A stretch of 43,572 bases of DNA, taken from positions 1 to 43,572 of the forward strand of contig NZ_FNDQ01000023.1 in NCBI RefSeq assembly GCF_900099675.1, given 5' to 3'. Every line of letters starts with the position of its first letter. Within the stretch, counting starts at the first letter, position 1. The stretch is from Myroides phaeus. Lineage in GTDB: Bacteria; Bacteroidota; Bacteroidia; Flavobacteriales; Flavobacteriaceae. This document shows positions 38,598 through 43,572 of this stretch, piece after piece. The position numbers and the translations under genes were made by a program. The notes under the pieces were generated by a model. That model had not been told where the DNA came from. It ran no database searches and saw only the letters and a program-made list of their open reading frames with translations.

Positions 38598-39338
38598 TTA
38601 AAAATGTAGTTTCTTTTTACGAAGTTCAAAATTTTGTCCTAAATATACTTTTCTTACCATTTCATCTTCTGCTAATTCTTCTGGCATTCCTGCTTTTAGA
38701 ATACCCCCTTCAAACATTAAGTATGTTTTATCTGTAATCGCTAAAGTTTCTTGAACATTATGGTCAGTAATTAAAATACCGATATTCTTGTTTTTAAGTT
38801 TAGCTACAATTCTTTGAATATCTTCCACGGCTACAGGGTCAACTCCTGCAAAAGGTTCGTCAAGTAATATAAACTTAGGATCCGTTGCGAGTGCTCTTGC
38901 TATCTCAGTTCTACGTCTTTCCCCTCCAGATAGTAAATCTCCTCTATTAGTTCTAATGTGTTCTAAGCTGAACTCTTCAATAAGAGATTCCATTTTAGCA
39001 ATTTGCTCTTGTTTAGATAATTTTGTTAGCTGTAAAACACTTAAAATGTTGTCTTCAATACTTAGTTTTCTAAAAACCGAAGCTTCTTGTGCTAAATATC
39101 CAATACCATGTTGTGCTCTTTTATACATCGGAAAATCTGTAATATTAGTATTATCTAAGTAGATGTTTCCACTATTTGGTTTTACCAGACCCACAATCAT
39201 ATAAAAAGACGTTGTTTTTCCCGCTCCATTAGGACCAAGTAGACCAACTATTTCTCCTTGATTTACTTCAACAGAAATCCCTTTTACTACTTTTCTTTTT
39301 TTGTAGATTTTAATTAAATTATCAGCTCTTAATTTCAT
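38598..39338 (-). CDS. lptB: LPS export ABC transporter ATP-binding protein
   Basis: This 246-residue ATPase powers LPS extraction from the inner membrane with LptF/LptG. Walker A GPNGAGKTT spans about 35-43, the signature LLSGGE 135-140, and Walker B FILLDEP has Asp160 and Glu161. ITDHNVQETL supplies the switch His near 194. The stretch GIGYLAQEASVFRKLSIEDN is characteristic of LptB rather than other ABC ATPases. It lies 5 bp after tatC in the kdsD-tatC-lptB transcript. The partner membrane genes are not in the window. Confidence 0.94.
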   Translation of the reverse strand: MKLRADNLIKIYKKRKVVKGISVEVNQGEIVGLLGPNGAGKTTSFYMIVGLVKPNSGNIYLDNTNITDFPMYKRAQHGIGYLAQEASVFRKLSIEDNILSVLQLTKLSKQEQIAKMESLIEEFSLEHIRTNRGDLLSGGERRRTEIARALATDPKFILLDEPFAGVDPVAVEDIQRIVAKLKNKNIGILITDHNVQETLAITDKTYLMFEGGILKAGMPEELAEDEMVRKVYLGQNFELRKKKLHF

Positions 39339-39343
39339 GTTGA

Positions 39344-40192
39344 TTATTCTGTTTTAGTCAAGTTAGTATTTTTATTGGTATCTAATTTTTTACCTCTTTG
39401 AACAAATTTAGAGATATAGATACTAACTTCATATAAGATCAATAATGGAATAGAAACTATAATTTGACTTATTACATCAGGAGGTGTAATAATAGCAGCT
39501 ACAATTAAGATTAATACAATAGCATATTTTCTATATTCTCTCAAAAATTGAGGAGAAACCAGATCCATTACAGATAAGAAGTAGATAATAATAGGTAATT
39601 CAAAAACTAAACCACAAGCTATGGAAGTTGTTTTTACAAGACCTATATATGAATTTATATCAATTTGATTTTTAACAATATTACTTACTTCTAAATTAGC
39701 TAAGAAGTTTATTGATAGCGGTGTAATTACATAGTAACCGAATACAACCCCTAAGAAGAATAATAATGAAGAAATAACAATAAAAACTTTAGCGTATTTT
39801 TTCTCCTTTTGATATAATGCGGGACTAATAAATTTCCAAATTTCCCAAAGAATAAATGGAACAGCAATTATAAATCCTGCTGAAATACAAGTCCAAATCA
39901 AAACAGAAAACTGACCATCCATTGTTCTATTTTGTATTTCAAAAGGCAGATCTTGACTGCAAAAACTTTGATCTAAGTTAAATTTTTGAGCAATTCTACA
40001 AAAGAATTGGTACGTAACAAAATCCTTACTCTTAGGAGCAAAGATTACTTTATTAAATATAAAATCGCTAAAAATAAATGCAATCACACCACCTCCAAGA
40101 ATGAATCCAGTTGATCTTACAAGTAACCATCTTAGTTCTTCTAAATGATTAAGGAAAGACATTTCCTTATTAGTGTTATTTGATTTAGCCAT
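39344..40192 (-). CDS. tatC: Sec-independent protein translocase TatC
   Basis: The 282 residues have six transmembrane helices and the TatC signatures: MSFLNHLEELRWLLVRS at the N-terminus (the conserved HLEELR), FLGVVFGYYVITPLSINFL near 160 and GLVFELPIIIYFLSVMDL near 205. It recognises twin-arginine signal peptides. A loop between helices 1 and 2 (about 45-90) is longer than in E. coli and contains several Cys and Phe. tatA is not next to it. It lies 1 bp after kdsD and 5 bp before lptB, indicating one transcript. Confidence 0.94.
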   Translation of the reverse strand: MAKSNNTNKEMSFLNHLEELRWLLVRSTGFILGGGVIAFIFSDFIFNKVIFAPKSKDFVTYQFFCRIAQKFNLDQSFCSQDLPFEIQNRTMDGQFSVLIWTCISAGFIIAVPFILWEIWKFISPALYQKEKKYAKVFIVISSLLFFLGVVFGYYVITPLSINFLANLEVSNIVKNQIDINSYIGLVKTTSIACGLVFELPIIIYFLSVMDLVSPQFLREYRKYAIVLILIVAAIITPPDVISQIIVSIPLLILYEVSIYISKFVQRGKKLDTNKNTNLTKTE

Positions 40193-40193
40193 A

Positions 40194-41159
40194 TTATACT
40201 ATTCCCTCTTTTAAGATATCGTGTAAGTGGATTACTCCTACGTATTTTTCATTTTCTGTAACAAGCAATTGAGTTATAGAGTTATCTTCTAACATTGATA
40301 ACGCTTTAGATACGTGTTCATTGCTTTCAATTGATTTCGGATTACTAGACATAATTTCTTGAGCAGTAAATCCAGATAAATTATCATTTTTTTGTAGCAT
40401 TCTTCGCAAGTCACCATCTGTGATTATCCCAATTAACTTATCGTTTTCAACTACAGCTGTTACTCCTAATCGTTTCTCAGATATTTCAACGATAACATCT
40501 TTTATAGATGAGTTAGGAGATACCATTGGGCGGTTTTCGCTTTTTAGAATATTTTTCACCAAAAGTAGTAATTTTTTACCCAACGCACCACCTGGGTGAT
40601 ACATTGCAAAATTTTCTGCATTAAAGTGTCTTAGTTCAATTAGACAAGCAGCTAATGCATCTCCTAAAACTAATTGAGCAGTGGTACTATTCATTGGTGC
40701 TAAATTATTCATTTCAGCTTCTCTTTCTACTTTAGATAATAATATGAAATCTGCTGTTTTTGCTAAAAAAGATTTCTCATTGGCTGTTATAGCAATTAGT
40801 TTATTCCCGTGTCTTTTTAAAAGAGGTGCTAATACTTTTATCTCAGGACTATTTCCACTGTTTGAGATGCAAATTATACAGTCCCCAGGTTGAATTAGAC
40901 CAAGATCACCGTGTACTGCCTCTGCTGCATGCATATAAATTGAAGGAGTTCCTGTTGAATTCAAAGTAGCTACTATTTTTGCTCCAATAAGTGCACTTTT
41001 GCCTATTCCTGTCACAATTGTTCTCCCTTTGCAATTAAAAATTGTTTCAACTGCTTTTTCGAAATCTTCTGTTAGATAGTTGATTAAGTTTTTAACACTT
41101 TCACTTTCAGATAGTAAAGTGTTTTTTGCTGTATTTAGTATGTTTATTGCTGTGTTCAA
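40194..41159 (-). CDS. kdsD: Arabinose-5-phosphate isomerase (KdsD/KpsF)
   Basis: This 321-residue enzyme converts ribulose 5-phosphate to arabinose 5-phosphate, the first step toward Kdo of the LPS core. The SIS domain (about 40-175) has GIGKSALIGAK near 51, HAAEAVHGDLG with His83 and SNSGNSPE near 99. His188 of YHPGGALGKK follows. Two CBS domains fill the C-terminus (about 205-321). All expected active-site residues are visible. It is the first gene of the unit with tatC and lptB, so Kdo supply and LPS transport are transcriptionally linked. Confidence 0.93.
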   Translation of the reverse strand: MNTAINILNTAKNTLLSESESVKNLINYLTEDFEKAVETIFNCKGRTIVTGIGKSALIGAKIVATLNSTGTPSIYMHAAEAVHGDLGLIQPGDCIICISNSGNSPEIKVLAPLLKRHGNKLIAITANEKSFLAKTADFILLSKVEREAEMNNLAPMNSTTAQLVLGDALAACLIELRHFNAENFAMYHPGGALGKKLLLLVKNILKSENRPMVSPNSSIKDVIVEISEKRLGVTAVVENDKLIGIITDGDLRRMLQKNDNLSGFTAQEIMSSNPKSIESNEHVSKALSMLEDNSITQLLVTENEKYVGVIHLHDILKEGIV

Positions 41160-41218
41160 AATTAGCGAATGTTAAATATTAGGTTTGAAATAAAGAAATT
41201 GCTTACCTTTAGGTACTG

Positions 41219-41226
41219 CAAATTTA
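41219..41226 (-). promoter_or_regulatory. -7 box of kdsD-tatC-lptB
   Basis: On the minus strand TAAATTTG is an exact -7 box, about 60 bp upstream of the kdsD ATG. The best -33 candidate is only about 14 nt away, so the promoter is moderately supported. It overlaps the region that must also drive recQ in the opposite direction. Confidence 0.5.
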
Positions 41227-41248
41227 TGTAAAATACCATACAAAAATA

Positions 41249-43444
41249 ATGAAATCAACTGAAATTGACTTGCACAAGGAGTTAAAGAGATTTTTTGGCT
41301 TTTCACAGTTCAAAGGTCTTCAGGAAGATGTGGTCAAAAGTATTATCTCAGGACAAAATACTTTTGTGATTATGCCTACAGGAGGAGGGAAATCTCTTTG
41401 TTATCAATTACCGGCTTTAGTATTAGAAGGTACAGCTATTGTTGTTTCTCCATTAATTGCGTTAATGAAGAATCAAGTTGATGCAATCCGTAGTTTGTCT
41501 TCCGAATATGGAGTTGCTCACGTTTTGAATTCGTCTTTAACAAAAACTGAAATTAGTCAGGTAAAAGAGGATATTAAAAAGGGGGTTACTAAGTTGTTAT
41601 ATGTAGCTCCAGAGTCTCTGACTAAAGAGGAGTATGTTAGCTTTTTACAAGGTGAGAAACTGTCTTTCGTTGCTATAGACGAAGCACACTGTATTTCTGA
41701 ATGGGGTCACGATTTTAGACCTGAATATAGAAACCTTCGTAATATAATTAGACATTTAGGAGATATTCCTATCATTGGGTTAACAGCCACTGCTACCCCA
41801 AAAGTTCAAGAAGATATTTTAAAGAATTTAGAAATACCTGATGCAAATGTTTTTAAGGCTTCATTTAATAGACCTAATCTATACTATGAAATAAGGCCTA
41901 AAACTAAAAATATTGAAACAGATATTATACGTTTTATAAAACAGCATAGTGGTAAATCAGGAGTTATTTACTGTTTAAGTAGAAAGAAAGTAGAGGAAAT
42001 TGCAAATGTACTTCAGGTTAATGGAATTAGTGCAGTTCCTTATCATGCTGGATTAGATGCTAAGACTCGTGCAAAACATCAAGATATGTTTTTGATGGAA
42101 GATGTAGATGTAGTTGTAGCAACTATTGCTTTTGGTATGGGGATTGACAAGCCAGATGTACGTTATGTAATTCACCATGATATTCCGAAGTCATTAGAAA
42201 GTTATTACCAAGAAACTGGTAGAGCTGGACGTGATGGAGGTGAAGGATATTGTTTAGCATATTATGCTTATAAGGATATTGAAAAACTTGAGAAGTTTAT
42301 GGCTGGTAAGCCTATTGCTGAACAAGAGATTGGTTATGCTTTGTTACAAGAGGTTGTAGCTTATGCAGAAACTTCAATGTCAAGAAGAAAATTCTTATTA
42401 CACTATTTTGGAGAAGAGTTTGACGAGGTGAATGGAGATGGAGCTGATATGGACGACAATACTCGTAATCCTAAGAAAAAAGTTGAAGCAAAAGATGAAG
42501 TAGTAAAATTACTTCAAGTTATTAAGGATACCAAGCAAGTCTATAAAACGAAGGAAGTTATTTTTACTTTATTAGGTAAGGTGAATGCGTTGCTTAAAGT
42601 AAATAAAACTGATACACAAGATTTCTTCGGTATTGGTAAAGAACACGATGAGAAATATTGGATGGCTTTAGTTAGACAGGTCTTAGTTGCTGATTTTTTA
42701 CGCAAAGATATCGAAGCTTATGGTGTGTTAAAGTTGACAGAATCGGGATTGAATTTTATTCAAAATCCAGAGTCTTTTATGATGACAGAGGATCACGAAT
42801 ATTCAAGAGAAATAACCGATGGTGATTTAAATGTATCTAAATCTAATTCTGTTGCAGATGCTGTTCTTATTGGAATTCTTAAAGATTTAAGGAAGAAAGT
42901 AGCTAAGAAAGCTGGTGTTCCCCCTTTTGTTGTTTTTCAAGACCCATCATTAGAAGAAATGGGGTTAAAATACCCTATTACACTTGATGAGATGGCTAAT
43001 ATCATCGGTGTTAGTGAAGGAAAAGCAAAGAAATATGGAAAAGACTTTGTTGATGTAATTAAAAAATATGTAGAGGAAAACGATATTATTAGACCAGATG
43101 ATTTAGTAGTTAAATCAACAGGTGCAAATTCTGCATTAAAGTTGTACATCATTCAAAGTGTTGATAGAAAGTTATCTCTTGATGATATTGCAAGTGCTAA
43201 GGGATTAGATATGGATGCTTTATTAAAAGAAATGGAGCAGATTGTTTATTCTGGAACTAAATTGAATATCAGTTATTGGATAGATGACGTATTAGATGAA
43301 GATCAACAAGAAGAGATATATGATTATTTCATGGAATCTGAAACTGACAATATAAAGGCTGCAATGGCTGAGTTTGACGGCGATTATGATACTGAAGAAT
43401 TGCGATTAATGCGTATTCAGTTTATGACAAAAGAAGCAAACTAA
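41249..43444 (+). CDS. recQ: ATP-dependent DNA helicase RecQ, zinc-site-less form
   Basis: This 731-residue 3'-5' helicase has Walker A TGGGKS (44-49), the DEAH box (144-147), motif VI QETGRAGRDG (321-330), an RQC winged helix (about 410-505) and an HRDC domain (about 535-610). An extra helical domain of about 110 residues follows. The zinc-binding subdomain is unusual: where canonical RecQ has C..CxxCxxC, the protein reads SMSRRKFLLHYFGEE and then NGDGADMDDN, and no cysteine occurs after residue 335. The helix bundle is kept, so the fold may be zinc-free. It is probably monocistronic; an IS3-family element begins 33 bp after its stop. Confidence 0.94.
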   Translation: MKSTEIDLHKELKRFFGFSQFKGLQEDVVKSIISGQNTFVIMPTGGGKSLCYQLPALVLEGTAIVVSPLIALMKNQVDAIRSLSSEYGVAHVLNSSLTKTEISQVKEDIKKGVTKLLYVAPESLTKEEYVSFLQGEKLSFVAIDEAHCISEWGHDFRPEYRNLRNIIRHLGDIPIIGLTATATPKVQEDILKNLEIPDANVFKASFNRPNLYYEIRPKTKNIETDIIRFIKQHSGKSGVIYCLSRKKVEEIANVLQVNGISAVPYHAGLDAKTRAKHQDMFLMEDVDVVVATIAFGMGIDKPDVRYVIHHDIPKSLESYYQETGRAGRDGGEGYCLAYYAYKDIEKLEKFMAGKPIAEQEIGYALLQEVVAYAETSMSRRKFLLHYFGEEFDEVNGDGADMDDNTRNPKKKVEAKDEVVKLLQVIKDTKQVYKTKEVIFTLLGKVNALLKVNKTDTQDFFGIGKEHDEKYWMALVRQVLVADFLRKDIEAYGVLKLTESGLNFIQNPESFMMTEDHEYSREITDGDLNVSKSNSVADAVLIGILKDLRKKVAKKAGVPPFVVFQDPSLEEMGLKYPITLDEMANIIGVSEGKAKKYGKDFVDVIKKYVEENDIIRPDDLVVKSTGANSALKLYIIQSVDRKLSLDDIASAKGLDMDALLKEMEQIVYSGTKLNISYWIDDVLDEDQQEEIYDYFMESETDNIKAAMAEFDGDYDTEELRLMRIQFMTKEAN

Positions 43445-43477
43445 ATCAAATTTGCACAAAGAAATAAAAAAGGGTGG

Positions 43478-43572
43478 TGGACTGACCCCAAAAAGTTGGA
43501 CGAAGTTATGCAATCTTTTTAATATAATGAGCTCGGTATTCTACCGGGCTCATTCCATTTAAATTAATGCGA
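43478..43572 (-). mobile_element. IS3-family insertion sequence, left end, cut by the window
   Basis: The terminal repeat begins TGGACTGACCCCAAAAAGTT at 43478, matching the TG...CCCCAAAAAGTTGGAC ends known for IS3-family (IS150-like) elements. The 3' end of a transposase gene lies just inside on the minus strand. The other end and any target duplication are outside the window. Confidence 0.85.
43506..43572 (-). CDS. IS3-family transposase, C-terminus only
   Basis: The last 22 codons read on the minus strand give RINLNGMSPVEYRAHYIKKI followed by A and a TAA stop at 43508-43506. The NGMSPVEYR stretch is the typical end of the IS3-family integrase-type (DDE) transposase OrfB. The stop lies 28 bp from the element end, as usual in this family. 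The remainder is beyond the window, so integrity and frameshifting cannot be judged. Confidence 0.85.
   Translation of the reverse strand, partial: RINLNGMSPVEYRAHYIKKIA

Overview
The window is a chromosomal segment of a low-GC member of the Bacteroidota, most likely family Flavobacteriaceae (a Myroides- or Flavobacterium-like genus; the genus is not resolved). The reasons are: AT-rich DNA; promoters of the Bacteroidota type (TTTG, about 19 nt, TAnnTTTG) upstream of valS, rpsF, bamD, the Fur-family gene and others; almost no Shine-Dalgarno sequences; lineage-typical proteins (DUF4105, DUF4835, DUF1573, the Bacteroidota form of RNA polymerase omega, a 740-residue monomeric isocitrate dehydrogenase); and the gene order bamD-rpoZ-coaBC-DUF4835-recN.

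Layout. 1-7.1 kb: a DUF4105 membrane protein with a YwqE/CpsB-type PHP phosphatase, a DUF1573 protein, valS, and a tatD-tcdA pair. 7.1-14.3 kb: mostly minus-strand accessory metabolism and envelope genes: an NAD(P)-binding oxidoreductase, two tandem paralogous aromatic-amino-acid-type permeases, a divergent Fur-family regulator, a YpdA-like flavoprotein, and three lipoproteins (YceI, azurin, unknown). 14.4-22.1 kb: a PfpI/DJ-1 protein, nadC, a YihY-type membrane protein, a DUF2147 protein, priA, a DMP19-like protein and the ribosomal genes rpsF-rpsR-rplI. 22.2-32.6 kb: a lipoprotein, then two long plus-strand operons, 23049-ligA-25598-dapA-ferritin and bamD-rpoZ-coaBC-DUF4835-recN. 32.7-41.2 kb, minus strand: icd, then wza-wzc, then lptB-tatC-kdsD (transcribed kdsD to wzc). 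41.2-43.5 kb: recQ. The last ~95 bp are the left end of an IS3-family element, cut by the window edge.

How the genes fit together. Several units serve the envelope: kdsD (Kdo precursor) and lptB (LPS transport), tatC, wza/wzc (polysaccharide export) with a possible cognate phosphatase 33 kb away, bamD, and many lipoproteins. Others serve DNA maintenance (ligA, recN, recQ, priA) and translation (valS, S6/S18/L9, tcdA). Strong intrinsic terminators, often shared by convergent genes, punctuate nearly every unit.

I found no prophage, CRISPR array, defence island, tRNA or rRNA. Nothing here clearly amounts to a new multi-gene system. The best leads are a RecQ that has lost its zinc-binding cysteines, a perfect 7-1-7 palindrome on the promoter of the Fur-family gene, a composite hairpin in the rplI leader, and uncharacterised proteins embedded in conserved essential operons.
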